64,000 nucleotides of DNA, taken from NCBI RefSeq assembly GCF_000520815.1, contig NZ_ASRY01000201.1, positions 1 through 64,000 on the forward strand. Reading direction: 5' to 3'. Made by a program: the position numbers and the translations under genes. Positions 9,446 to 17,859 of the stretch are shown here, piece after piece. How positions within the stretch are numbered: position 1 is the first letter of the stretch; each line of letters starts with the position of its first letter. The notes beneath the pieces are model-generated. The model saw only the letters and a list, made by a program, of their open reading frames with translations. It did not search any database and was not told the DNA's origin. The stretch comes from Paenibacillus maysiensis (GTDB taxonomy: Bacteria; Bacillota; Bacilli; Paenibacillales; Paenibacillaceae).

Positions 9446-9974
9446 ATGGCTTCAATTGTTCAAATGATACTTAATGATTCTTATAAAATTCGTGACATCG
9501 ACCGTTTGGAAACAATCAAATTGACGTACAAATTAAAGAACGGGGTACTAGAAGAAATAAAATCACCACATGAAATCTCCCAGATGGGAAGAAGATATTT
9601 ATCTAGAGATAATATCCCGATATGAATATGAACTCACCAACGGTGGTACGGCTTTTGGAGCATTTGACGGGGATAAATGGGTCTGGTTTGGTGTCTTAGC
9701 TCGTAAGTTCAGGGGTTATGATAATGATAGGCTTCAGATTGGCCTCATGTATGTGACACGGGAATATCGAAGAAGAGGAATCGGTAGCCTAATTATGGAA
9801 TCACTGAGTACAGTAGCAATTGAAAAAGAGGCAAAGTACTTATATATATCGTCTACCGAGACTGAATCTGCAGTGAAGTTTTATACTAGTCATGGTTCAG
9901 CTATTACATCAGAGATTGATTCGGAATTATTTGAAAAAGAACCTAATGACATTCACATGCTAAAGAAATTATAA
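9446..9974 (+). pseudogene. GNAT-family N-acetyltransferase with a frameshift
   Basis: The start is the ATG at 9446 after AGAGGG. The first part (KIRDIDRLETIKLTYKL, GVLEEIKSP) runs in one frame and stops at 9623-9625. The rest of a GNAT domain continues in another frame from about 9570 (SPRWEEDIYLEI, GGTAFGAFDGD, IGLMYVTREYRRRGIGSLIM, YISSTETESAVKFYTSHG) to the stop at 9974. RRRGIG is the acetyl-CoA pyrophosphate-binding loop. Related GNAT proteins run straight through this junction, so a single indel near 9565-9600 is the simplest reading. The second frame has its own ATG at 9570 but no good ribosome binding site. The substrate cannot be told. It is very AT-rich compared with the housekeeping genes to the right. 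Confidence 0.7.
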
Positions 9975-10002
9975 TCACCAGATTACAGTTGGTTATTTAG
10001 CT

Positions 10003-10252
10003 CTAACAGGAAACGTTAGTTGAACGACAACAACGGCGGCAGTCTAAGACTTTATTTATCAAGTCTTGGTTCGCCGCTGCTTCTTTTAATGGATCAGTCT
10101 AATACTTATTTTTCAAAAGCTGATGATTCTTCAATTCAAAAACCGCGTTAAATCAATGACTCCAGTCTAATACTTTATTTACTCAGTCTACAACTTTATT
10201 TGTCGAGTCTAACACTTTATTTTTCAGTCTAAAATTTTATTTTCTTCTGACA
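10003..10252. repeat. Tn7-like transposon end, copy 2 (full array)
   Basis: Six units close to CAGTCTAAYACTTTATTT lie at 10040, 10095, 10163, 10184, 10205 and 10225; the last four abut with a 20-21 bp period. The block ends in CTTCTGACA at 10252. Four abutting TnsB-type sites ending in a terminal trinucleotide are typical of the right end of Tn7, and the unit resembles the reverse complement of the Tn7 TnsB site core AATAAAGTCTTAAACTG. A hairpin with core AAGACTT/AAGTCTT lies at 10036-10077. The outermost five bases after the end are GCAGA. No tns genes are in view; they would lie to the left, outside the window. Confidence 0.65.
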
Positions 10253-10273
10253 GCAGATTTCGGAAGTAAGAAA

Positions 10274-10378
10274 ATGAAGGCTTTTTACGAGAAAATTTCT
10301 AAAGAAAACCTAACAAAGTTGCAAGATAACCTGCGTGAACAAGCAAAAATAGAGTCGATGGGCGAGAAAGTTGGATAG
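10274..10378 (+). pseudogene. Short 34-codon remnant next to the transposon end
   Basis: The frame reads MKAFYEKISKENLTKLQDNL and goes on to EKVG and a stop; it remains open upstream through the transposon terminus. The charged helical composition resembles the C-terminal tail of a protein cut by the insertion. There is no convincing ribosome binding site. The family is not recognised. Confidence 0.3.
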
Positions 10379-10384
10379 TGTTTC

Positions 10385-11365
10385 GTGAACAACGGTATAC
10401 AAATACTTGACAACAGAATTGATGAGCAGTTTCTGGACGTAACCGGAAGTCTCTCCCTGTTCGGAGATCCGGTGAGCATCGCAAGTGAAATTCAACAAAA
10501 AGTAGTGTCACAAACAGGGATATGGATTCGTATCGGTATCAGTTCCAATAAAATGCTCGCTAAAATGGCGACAGATATATGGGCCAAGAAGAACGAAAGC
10601 GGCATTTTTGTCCTTCCTCCATCCGACATTGCAGCGTTGCTATGGTCTCAGCCGATTCGCAGTATGTTCGGTATTGGCTCGCGCATGGAACGGCATTTGG
10701 AGAGGCTTGGATTGCATACCATTGGAGACATCGCACGTACTCCCTTACCCCGGCTTCAGGACAAATTCCGGTCTCATTTCGGCAAGCAGTCAGATATTCA
10801 GGCAGAAGTTTTATGGCGAACTGCTAACGGTCTGGATCACAGTCCGGTCAAGCCGGAAACATTGGATACGCCCCCAAAATCCATCGGTCATATGATGACC
10901 CTGCCTCGGGATTATGTCCAGCCTGCGGAGGTGGAGACTATCCTGCTTGAGTTGACAGAAGAGGTATGCCGGGACTCCCGCCGCAAAGGATATATGGGCT
11001 CGGTTGTGACCGTTCATTGTATATGCAGTCCGCACGAGGCACCGACCGGGTTTTCCCGCCAGATGAAGCTGCCCGATCCTACAAACCGTACCGAAAAGAT
11101 ATATGAAACCGTAAAAAAAATATTTTATACCTTTTGGAACCATATGCCCGTGAAGCGTGCGGGTGTCACTTTAAGCGGCTTGATGAATGATCAGCTGTAT
11201 CAGCTTGACTTTTTTGAAGATCAGGAGCGATCCCGGGCTTTGGAAAAAGTAACAGACACCTTAAGGGATCGATATGGTCAGGCGATCATCATGCGTGCAT
11301 CGTCGTTAACAAACGCGGGGCAGGCTCTGGAGCGATCCGTCAAAATTGGCGGTCATTACAAATAA
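10385..11365 (+). pseudogene. 5'-truncated Y-family DNA polymerase (UvrX/DinB type)
   Basis: From residue 13 the protein reads IDEQFLDVTGSLSLFGDP, the conserved metal-binding catalytic block of Y-family polymerases, followed by the palm, the helix-hairpin-helix thumb (FGIGSRMERHLERLGLHTIG) and the little-finger domain, then a normal C-terminus. The normal first 90-100 residues, with the DxxxFYA motif and the first catalytic Asp, are absent. What precedes the GTG is unrelated sequence and a stop, only about 130 bases from the Tn7-like terminus. Without the first catalytic carboxylate it should not be an active translesion polymerase. A deletion or rearrangement at the island edge is the likely cause. 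Confidence 0.75.
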
Positions 11366-11474
11366 AATCTCTCTATTAACACCCAGACTATTACCCGGGG
11401 AATTAAATACGAACGAAGGCTACGGAATACACTATACTGAACAGAAAACAATCGGGAAATAGAGGAACAAGCAG

Positions 11475-11506
11475 AAAAGGACCGCCTGACATCAGGCAAT
11501 CCTTTT
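11475..11506. terminator. Bidirectional terminator between the polymerase remnant and the SpoVIF-like gene
   Basis: AAAAGGA and GCCTGA pair with TCAGGC and TCCTTTT around a two-base loop, with a CC/AA internal bulge. A and T tracts on both sides let it serve both converging genes. Confidence 0.7.
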
Positions 11507-11565
11507 CCAGCTTGGATGAGCATCGAGCATTCAGAGAGATTTTAGAACATCCTACGTATGTCCGG

Positions 11566-11853
11566 TTAACGAAACATCCCCCACAACTTGATCAGATGAA
11601 ACGTGTTCGACGGATCGATTTTTTGCGCCAGCACGAAGGCCGTCAATTGTTCTTCCTGTGCAGCCGTCAGCCGCTCGTTCAAAATAGCAGAAGTGGACTT
11701 CACAAGTTGACGTACCTTGGCTTTGTTTTGCAGGTCCGCCTTGGTCACGCCTTCGATCTGCTGCTTAACCCGTTCCTTAAGCACACGATTTTTCATTTTC
11801 AACTTAATCCGCTCCACCAATTGCGGACTGATTCCATATTGCTGATAGCTCAA
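11566..11853 (-). CDS. Stage VI sporulation protein F-like small protein
   Basis: A small basic, helical protein of about 95 residues. The best start is the TTG at 11853, eight bases after GGGAGGTG; the ATG at 11871 would contain that ribosome binding site and is unlikely. It begins MSYQQYGISPQLVERIKLKM, continues with GVTKADLQNKAKVRQLVKS and ends KIDPSNTFHLIKLWGMF. As I remember it, this matches the SpoVIF-type family (B. subtilis YjcC), needed for late spore coat assembly. The family is small and the match is from memory. It is the last gene on the chromosomal side of the island, a separate leftward unit after recG. Confidence 0.6.
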   Translation of the reverse strand: MSYQQYGISPQLVERIKLKMKNRVLKERVKQQIEGVTKADLQNKAKVRQLVKSTSAILNERLTAAQEEQLTAFVLAQKIDPSNTFHLIKLWGMFR

Positions 11854-11964
11854 TGTTACCGCACCTCCCATATCATTCGGTCATTCCCAAATATATGACG
11901 GCCAGCCTGTCCATTGTGCCTATCTGTTTAAAACTATAAAAACAGCCTTATGATTCAAGGTGTA

Positions 11965-14013
11965 TTAGTCGATAAGATCACCCTGGAAAATCTGCTCTTT
12001 TTGCAAATAGCCACGCAATGCTTCATACTGCGGAGATGTCCAAAAGGACGAGTCCGCGATCAGAGCAGTCGCATCTTCACGGGCCTTTTCCAGCACCTCA
12101 AAATCCGCTACCATATCTGCTAACCGAAACTCGGGCAGCCCACTTTGCTTGGTACCGAAAAAGTCACCCGGCCCCCTCAAATCCAAGTCACGTCTAGCTA
12201 CCTCAAAACCATCGTCCGTATCGGTCATAACCTTCATCCGCTCCTGACCAACCTCCGACTTAGGATCAGCGATCAGTACACAATACGAGGCATGTGCTCC
12301 CCGTCCAACTCGTCCACGTAATTGATGTAACTGGGATAACCCAAAACGATCCGCATCCATAATGATCATTAGCGTCGCATTGGGGACGTCTACCCCCACC
12401 TCCACAACCGTCGTTGAAACGAGCAACTGAACCTCATTCGCATAGAAAGAACGCATAACTTCTTCCTTTTCTGCGGGAGTCATTCGTCCATGTAGTAGCC
12501 CAACGCGGTAATGCGGAAAAGCCTGCTGCATTTGAATATGCAAATCGATGGCATTCTGTACATCCAGCTTCTCCGACTCTTCAATCAACGGACAGATCAG
12601 ATAAGCCTGCCGTCCCTGATCCACCTCACGGGAAATAAGTCCGAGCACACGATCCATCAGATCATGCTTTACCCAATACGTAGAAATCGGAATACGCCCC
12701 TTTGGCCGCTCTGACAACGTAGAAACATCCATATCGCCAAACACAGTGATCGCCAGCGTACGCGGGATCGGTGTGGCCGTCATCGTCAGCACGTCGGGAT
12801 TATAGCCCTTACGGCGCAGTACACTACGCTGGTTCACTCCGAATCTATGCTGCTCATCCGTTACAACAAGCCCAAGCTGGCGAAAATATACATCCTCCTG
12901 AATAAGGGCATGCGTGCCCACCACAATATCCAGCAGACCCATCTGGAGCGAAGCCAGTAGCTCCTTACGCTTCTTCCCGGTCGTACTGCCCGTCAACAAC
13001 CCCACACTAATCCCAAACGGTTCAAATAACTTGTGAAGCGACCGCATATGCTGTTCAGCCAAAATTTCCGTTGGCACCATCAGCGCCCCCTGAAAACCGG
13101 AACGCACCGTAGCAAACAAACCAATGGCGGCAACAACGGTTTTACCTGACCCAACATCCCCTTGAAGCAGACGGTTCATACAATAAGGCGAGCGCAGGTC
13201 ATGCAGTATTTCAAGCTCCACTTTCTTCTGAGCATCCGTCAGCTCAAACGGCAAGGCCCTCACAAATTCGCGAACCGTGGCATTATCCACTGTATGTACA
13301 ACCCCATCTGCCCGGCCGCGGTTCAACGCACGGAATGCCTGCATTTTCAACTGAAATAAAAACAGCTCTTCATACACCATCCGGCGGCGGGCCTCTTGTC
13401 CCTCTCGATTGTCCTGAGGCTGGTGTATACCTGCAATAGCCTGCTTACGCGGCATTATACTGTATTTACGTACAAGTGACTCCGGTAAAATTTCGGGAAT
13501 CATTTCACCAAACTGCTGGAGTGTCTGGTTCATCGTCTTGCGCATCCAGGTCTGCGTAATCTTGCCGCCTACGGAATACACAGGCTGAAGCGTCCCCGAA
13601 CGAGCGACTCCTTTATCGGGAAACTCAGAATCTGCAACAGTCATTTGCATCCGTTTGAGGTCCCATTTACCAGTCACCACAATTTCACGACCTGAGGTTA
13701 GCTGCTCCTTCATGAAATGCCGATTAAACCACGTTGCTGTAAACATCCAATCCTCGGCCATCAATTTACAAGTCAACCTTGATTTGCGCCCGTAACGCTG
13801 AAGCACCGGAATGCCCATGATTTTAGCCTGCACTGTAATTTTATCTCCGTCCTTCACTTCGCTCAGCGAACGCAGACGGTAATCCTCATACCGGAACGGA
13901 TAGTATTCCAGCATGTCCTGCACGTTAGAAATGCCAAAAGCGTGAAGCTCTCCTTCTTTGAGAGCACTCACGCCATGTATTTGTTTTAAAGGTATTTGAT
14001 CCAAATGCAGCAT
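11965..14013 (-). CDS. recG: ATP-dependent DNA helicase RecG
   Basis: RecG moves branches at stalled replication forks and Holliday junctions. The N-terminal wedge (OB-fold) domain is followed by a superfamily 2 helicase core with Walker A GDVGSGKT near residue 288, DEQH (motif II) near 389, TATPIPRT (motif III), and the C-terminal motifs HGRM, VVEVGVDVPNA and QLRGRVGRG. At 682 residues it has the normal length. The start is the ATG at 14013, one base after the stop of the degV gene, with AGAGG before it; an upstream in-frame ATG lies inside degV. The two genes are therefore probably translationally coupled. In B. subtilis recG is followed by fapR-plsX; here a spore gene and the island follow. 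Confidence 0.97.
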   Translation of the reverse strand: MLHLDQIPLKQIHGVSALKEGELHAFGISNVQDMLEYYPFRYEDYRLRSLSEVKDGDKITVQAKIMGIPVLQRYGRKSRLTCKLMAEDWMFTATWFNRHFMKEQLTSGREIVVTGKWDLKRMQMTVADSEFPDKGVARSGTLQPVYSVGGKITQTWMRKTMNQTLQQFGEMIPEILPESLVRKYSIMPRKQAIAGIHQPQDNREGQEARRRMVYEELFLFQLKMQAFRALNRGRADGVVHTVDNATVREFVRALPFELTDAQKKVELEILHDLRSPYCMNRLLQGDVGSGKTVVAAIGLFATVRSGFQGALMVPTEILAEQHMRSLHKLFEPFGISVGLLTGSTTGKKRKELLASLQMGLLDIVVGTHALIQEDVYFRQLGLVVTDEQHRFGVNQRSVLRRKGYNPDVLTMTATPIPRTLAITVFGDMDVSTLSERPKGRIPISTYWVKHDLMDRVLGLISREVDQGRQAYLICPLIEESEKLDVQNAIDLHIQMQQAFPHYRVGLLHGRMTPAEKEEVMRSFYANEVQLLVSTTVVEVGVDVPNATLMIIMDADRFGLSQLHQLRGRVGRGAHASYCVLIADPKSEVGQERMKVMTDTDDGFEVARRDLDLRGPGDFFGTKQSGLPEFRLADMVADFEVLEKAREDATALIADSSFWTSPQYEALRGYLQKEQIFQGDLID

Positions 14014-14014
14014 A

Positions 14015-14884
14015 TTACCTCTCATCTCCGGCCGGCCATACAAAAATGCCAATCGTTCCTGGTCCTACATGGGTCCCAATAACAGCGCCAAGTTCAGTAT
14101 ATATTCGATCTCCCAGCTCAAAGTGTTCTGCCAACTGTGCCTCGAACGCTTCTGCTGCCGAACGATCTGCCGTATGGCCTACAGCAATATTAATTTTTTG
14201 GCCCTTTAAATCCCGCTCCAGCAATTCAATGATTCTTGCTGTCGCTTTTTTATGTCCTCTTGCCTTGTCTGCCGAATAAATGATACCTTCCTTGTCCATC
14301 GAGAGAATCGGCTTAATATTGAGCAGGGTGCCAACCATTGCCGCTGCCTTGCCAATACGTCCGCCTTTTTGCAAGTATTCCAGGGTATCCACCAGGAAAT
14401 ACAAACAACGACGCTCCCCACGACGTTCCACAGCCCGAACAATATCAGCCGGGGATTGCCCGGCAACCGCCAGCTCTGCCGCATAAACCACTAGCATGCC
14501 GTATCCGTATGAAGCTGATTTGGAATCCACCACGGTCACTCTATGTTCATGCTTCTCCAGCATGGATTTACCCAGCAGAGCAGACTGATACGTTCCACTC
14601 ACGCCGGAAGACAAATGGATGGAAACGATCTGGCTCTCGGGATGTTGCTCCAACAGCGTCGTAAATGTCTCCAAAAAGCGGGCTGGTGAAGGCTGTGACG
14701 TCGTAGGTAGCTCATCAGCCCGTACCAGTTCGCTGTAAAATTGCGCAGCAGACATCTCAATGCCGTCAAGGTAAGTCGTGTTTCCAAACATCACCGTCAG
14801 CGGCACAATGACTATCCCGAGACGGTCTACCAGTTCCTGTGGAATATCAGCCGTGCTGTCGGTCACAATGATGGTGTTACTCAT
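14015..14884 (-). CDS. DegV family fatty-acid-binding protein (FakB type)
   Basis: DegV/FakB proteins hold one fatty acid in a buried pocket and present its carboxylate to the kinase FakA for phosphorylation; the acyl phosphate then feeds PlsX/PlsY phospholipid synthesis. The family signature is clear: VTDSTADIP at the N-terminus, TSQPSPARF near residue 60, HLSSGVSGTYQSA near 93, and the DTLEYLQKGGRIGKAAAMVG block near 160. It has 289 residues and AAAGGAGG eight bases before the ATG. It lies directly downstream of fakA (gap about 50 bases) and touches recG. The adjacent kinase gene supports a FakB role. Which fatty acid it binds cannot be read from the sequence. Confidence 0.93.
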   Translation of the reverse strand: MSNTIIVTDSTADIPQELVDRLGIVIVPLTVMFGNTTYLDGIEMSAAQFYSELVRADELPTTSQPSPARFLETFTTLLEQHPESQIVSIHLSSGVSGTYQSALLGKSMLEKHEHRVTVVDSKSASYGYGMLVVYAAELAVAGQSPADIVRAVERRGERRCLYFLVDTLEYLQKGGRIGKAAAMVGTLLNIKPILSMDKEGIIYSADKARGHKKATARIIELLERDLKGQKINIAVGHTADRSAAEAFEAQLAEHFELGDRIYTELGAVIGTHVGPGTIGIFVWPAGDER

Positions 14885-14933
14885 CGGTCAGACCTCCTTT
14901 TGTGGTGAGCTTCTATGGACGCTCTACAGCCCA

Positions 14934-16718
14934 TCAAGTTTCCACCGAAAACAGGTAAGGATAAATCGGCTGACCACCTTCATGAACTTCCACTTCAGCA
15001 TCCGAATAATTTTCTTCAAGCCATGCAACGAGCAGCTCTGTATCTTCTTGCTTCGCATCCGAACCTGTGAGAATCGTAACAATCTCATCACCATTCACCA
15101 ACATTTTGGTCAGCAAAAGACGAGCCGTTGCGATTAATTGTTCTTCAGTCGCTACAATTTTGGAATCCTGAATACCGATATAATGGCCGGCCGTAATGTG
15201 CAGGTCATCAAGCGTCGTATCCCGTACTGCATAGGTTACCTGCCCTGATTTCACGCGGTTGACCGCGTCCCGCATGCTGTCCTGATTGGCCTCAAAGGCT
15301 TCTTCCTCCTGAAAAGCGAATGCCGCAGCAATACCCTGAGGAATCGTCTTGCTCGGAATAACCGACACCAGGCGCTCCATCTCCAGTAGCTCACGGGCCT
15401 GCTCTGCCGCCAGAATAATATTGGAATTATTCGGCAGGATAAAAATGTGCTGAGCCGCAATCGAGCGAGCCGCATTAACAAAGTCTTCCGTACTTGGATT
15501 CATCGTCTGACCACCGGAAAGGACAACATCCACACCTAAGCTTCTGAAAATATCAGCAATCCCTTCGCCTGAAGCCACTGCTACGAAACCATAGGGTGCC
15601 AGCTCATGAGCCGGTGGCTCAGATGGCTCCTCCACACGTGCAGGCTCTGTCGGTATTTCAGCAAACCACTCAGGCTCAGGAGCGCCATCCATACCCGCAG
15701 ACAACAAATCACGATGCTGCTCGCGCATATTCAGAATACGAATCTGTGTAATTTCCCCGTAACGTAGCGCCAGATTCAACACTTCGCCCGGAGCCTTGGA
15801 ATGAACATGAACCTTAATAACATCATCGTCAGAAATAACAATGATAGAGTCTCCATCCACAGATAATGCTTTCCGGAAGGCTTCCTCATCAAAGTCCGTA
15901 CCTTGGGCTTCTCCCAATTGTCGATTAATAAAAAATTCCATATCATATAAAAATTCAATATTTTCCGTTTCAAGCTTCGCCTGCGCCGAAATCGGTGCAT
16001 CCGGTGAAGGAGCAATCACTTGCGCCGTCGGACTCTCAGATACATGAGGAGCATAAGCAGTGCGTACATTCTCCCCTTTTACAATTGGAACTGTCACCAA
16101 TCCGCTTCCAAGCTGCTGCATGAACCCTTCATAAATATACACAAGTCCTTGTCCACCCGAGTCCACAACCCCTACTTGCTTCAGTACCGGAAGCATGTCC
16201 TGGGTCATGGCAAGCGTTTCCTTCGCTTTGGCAAGCACTTCTTCCATCAGTTCAGTAATGTCATTTGTCCGGCGTGAGAAAAACACAGCATGCTTGGCCG
16301 CTTCCTTCGCCACGGTAAGAATTGTACCCTCCACCGGCTTAACCACCGCCTTGTAGGCTGCATCCACCCCGCTCTGCAATGCCGATGCGAACTGAAGGGT
16401 ATTCAATTCCTCGTATGGGGCAGCGTAACGGCTGAAGCCACGAAACAACTGAGACAGGATAACCCCTGAATTGCCGCGGGCTCCCATCAGCAAACCTTTG
16501 GATAATATGCCGGACATGACACCGATGGAGGAAGAATCCCCCCTCTTTAATTCTGTTACGCCCGCGCTCATCGTCAAATTCATGTTAGTTCCTGTGTCAC
16601 CGTCCGGCACCGGAAATACATTAAGTGAATTGACGTGTTCCGCATGCTGCTGTAATTGTTCCGCCCCGGCTAAAACCATTGCGGTAAAATCTGTTCCATT
16701 CAAAGAACGATTACTCAA
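14934..16718 (-). CDS. fakA: Fatty acid kinase FakA (DAK2 domain protein, YloV family)
   Basis: This cytoplasmic kinase phosphorylates fatty acids bound to FakB proteins. The N-terminal DhaL/DAK2-type domain has the nucleotide and Mg motifs PDGDTGTNMNLT and GARGNSGVILSQ. A middle domain and a DegV-like C-terminal domain (SGGQTMNPSTEDF, LPNNSNI) complete the usual layout at 594 residues. The start is TTG at 16718, seven bases after AAGGGG. The next gene downstream is its likely FakB partner. In B. subtilis the Asp23-like gene yloU lies between rpmB and this gene; here there is none. Confidence 0.95.
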   Translation of the reverse strand: MSNRSLNGTDFTAMVLAGAEQLQQHAEHVNSLNVFPVPDGDTGTNMNLTMSAGVTELKRGDSSSIGVMSGILSKGLLMGARGNSGVILSQLFRGFSRYAAPYEELNTLQFASALQSGVDAAYKAVVKPVEGTILTVAKEAAKHAVFFSRRTNDITELMEEVLAKAKETLAMTQDMLPVLKQVGVVDSGGQGLVYIYEGFMQQLGSGLVTVPIVKGENVRTAYAPHVSESPTAQVIAPSPDAPISAQAKLETENIEFLYDMEFFINRQLGEAQGTDFDEEAFRKALSVDGDSIIVISDDDVIKVHVHSKAPGEVLNLALRYGEITQIRILNMREQHRDLLSAGMDGAPEPEWFAEIPTEPARVEEPSEPPAHELAPYGFVAVASGEGIADIFRSLGVDVVLSGGQTMNPSTEDFVNAARSIAAQHIFILPNNSNIILAAEQARELLEMERLVSVIPSKTIPQGIAAAFAFQEEEAFEANQDSMRDAVNRVKSGQVTYAVRDTTLDDLHITAGHYIGIQDSKIVATEEQLIATARLLLTKMLVNGDEIVTILTGSDAKQEDTELLVAWLEENYSDAEVEVHEGGQPIYPYLFSVET

Positions 16719-17083
16719 GAGAATTCCCCTTCCTAGCTTAATACACTTGTTTTGCTATCAACCTTCCGCATCGTCATGTTCATCTGTGCGGACAGGTTCA
16801 ATTGAATTATACTAAAGCCAGACGACGAATACGAATGTCACACTTTCGTAAGCTTATCGTACCCACGGCCTGATCGGCCTTTCACAGGTCTATATATGAA
16901 AAACCAGTCAACCACCCGACACTGAAACATCGGCTGGAATGATAAATATGGTTCCGCCTCTGATCTGTCCGGCATGACTGGAATAAGAATTCACATTCCA
17001 ACTATTACAAGAATATTCACAGCAATAGCTATCCCATATTGTACTATAATGCGTAAGAGAAATAAATAAAGTTTTTGAATCGG
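16719..17083. other. Intergenic region between fakA and rpmB without a gene
   Basis: This divergent spacer holds the fakA upstream region on the minus side and leads into the rpmB promoters. No reading frame resembling the Asp23-like yloU is present. A TATAAT at 17045-17050 has no good -35 box at the right distance. Confidence 0.6.
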
Positions 17084-17126
17084 TTGACGGAGCTTTTTTG
17101 ACTATGATATTATATATAAGTATTGT
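17084..17126 (+). promoter_or_regulatory. Two overlapping sigma-A type promoters of rpmB
   Basis: TTGACG at 17084 with TATTAT at 17108 (spacer 18) and TTGACT at 17098 with TATTGT at 17121 (spacer 17) both point at rpmB. Confidence 0.6.
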
Positions 17127-17153
17127 TTTGTTCAGGTTAGTGACTTACAAAGT

Positions 17154-17199
17154 CCGACTGACCCAGTCGGCCTGAAGAGCGACCCGTTCCATACGGAAC
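17154..17199 (+). promoter_or_regulatory. rpmB leader with two small hairpins
   Basis: CCGACT/AGTCGG (17154-17170) and GTTCC/GGAAC (17186-17199) form two consecutive stem-loops between the promoters and the AGGAGGTGG ribosome binding site. They could serve feedback control by L28, but no described L28 leader motif is known to me. Confidence 0.35.
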
Positions 17200-17229
17200 T
17201 TGGTTATTTTCAGAATAGGAGGTGGAATC

Positions 17230-17418
17230 ATGTCTCGTAAATGTTCTGTAACAGGCAAAAAGCCTGGCACCGGTAACCACGTATCTCACGCTAACAACCG
17301 TAATCGCCGTACTTGGGGCGTCAACGTACAGAAAGTTCGTATTCTCGTTAACGGTAAACCGAAACGCGTTTATGTCAGCACTCGTGCATTGAAGGCCGGT
17401 AAAGTAACTCGCGTGTAG
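17230..17418 (+). CDS. rpmB: Ribosomal protein bL28
   Basis: A 62-residue basic protein of the large ribosomal subunit. It begins [20 protein letters not shown] and contains the typical [12 protein letters not shown] segment. AGGAGG lies just before the ATG at 17230; an earlier in-frame GTG at 17200 lies before this site and is not used. The usual L28 zinc-type Cys pairs are not present: only the early Cys of [10 protein letters not shown] remains, as in zinc-independent forms. It is transcribed away from fakA and ends in its own terminator, as in B. subtilis. Confidence 0.97.
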   Translation: MSRKCSVTGKKPGTGNHVSHANNRNRRTWGVNVQKVRILVNGKPKRVYVSTRALKAGKVTRV

Positions 17419-17445
17419 TCGCAAAAAAATAACGTTATAAACAAA

Positions 17446-17475
17446 AGGCACCTCGTTTTAAACGGGTGCTTTTTT
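17446..17475 (+). terminator. Terminator of rpmB
   Basis: GCACC-CGTTT pairs with AAACG-GGTGC, with one bulged base and a run of six or more T after it. Confidence 0.85.
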
Positions 17476-17644
17476 GGTTATTCAAAATGTTACATCCATC
17501 TGGTCCATGATGTCAAAATGTCAGGCATCTTCCCGCGCGTTCCTGCCGTTTGCTGTCGAGCTACCTGTCTGTCGTTGTGCCCGGGAAGCATGCCCTGTGT
17601 ACCTTGCTCTTCATTTTGCATCCTGTGTGTACGTTACGTGCAAT

Positions 17645-17725
17645 TCAGCTTTTCTGGAATGTATTCAGAATGGCTTTGACGAATCCACCCAGAAATCTTG
17701 GTAGCTTGATTGTATAAAACTTCAT
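17645..17725 (-). CDS. spoVM: Stage V sporulation protein M
   Basis: A 26-residue protein reading MKFYTIKLPRFLGGFVKAIL and ending NTFQKS. This is the complete SpoVM amphipathic helix, which recognises the convex forespore membrane, recruits the coat ATPase SpoIVA and inhibits FtsH. Pro9, needed for curvature sensing in B. subtilis, is present. GGAGGG lies six bases before the ATG. It sits between rpe and rpmB as in B. subtilis and is short enough to be missed by gene callers. Mother-cell (sigma-E) expression is expected from the family; I do not see a clear sigma-E promoter. Confidence 0.95.
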   Translation of the reverse strand: MKFYTIKLPRFLGGFVKAILNTFQKS

Positions 17726-17800
17726 GCTTCACCCTCCCCATCATCCTCGTGCATCCGTTCTCTGTAGTTTATGCAACCTGTCAAGGGTTGTTGCCATACA

Positions 17801-17835
17801 AAAAAAGGCTACATGAGAATCCCGCTCATGTAACC
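17801..17835 (-). terminator. Terminator of the rlmN-rpe transcript
   Basis: On the minus strand GGTTACATGAG pairs with CTCATGTAGCC over a short loop and is followed by seven T. Confidence 0.85.
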
Positions 17836-17859
17836 ATATTTATGCACATCTATCCCATG

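Noticed and set aside
10163-10252. Short tandem repeats resembling a CRISPR array
   Set aside because: The 21 bp units abut with no spacers and end at a transposon terminus.
16471-16815. A plus-strand frame opposite fakA
   Set aside because: It is antisense to a conserved gene, has no ribosome binding site and resembles no protein.
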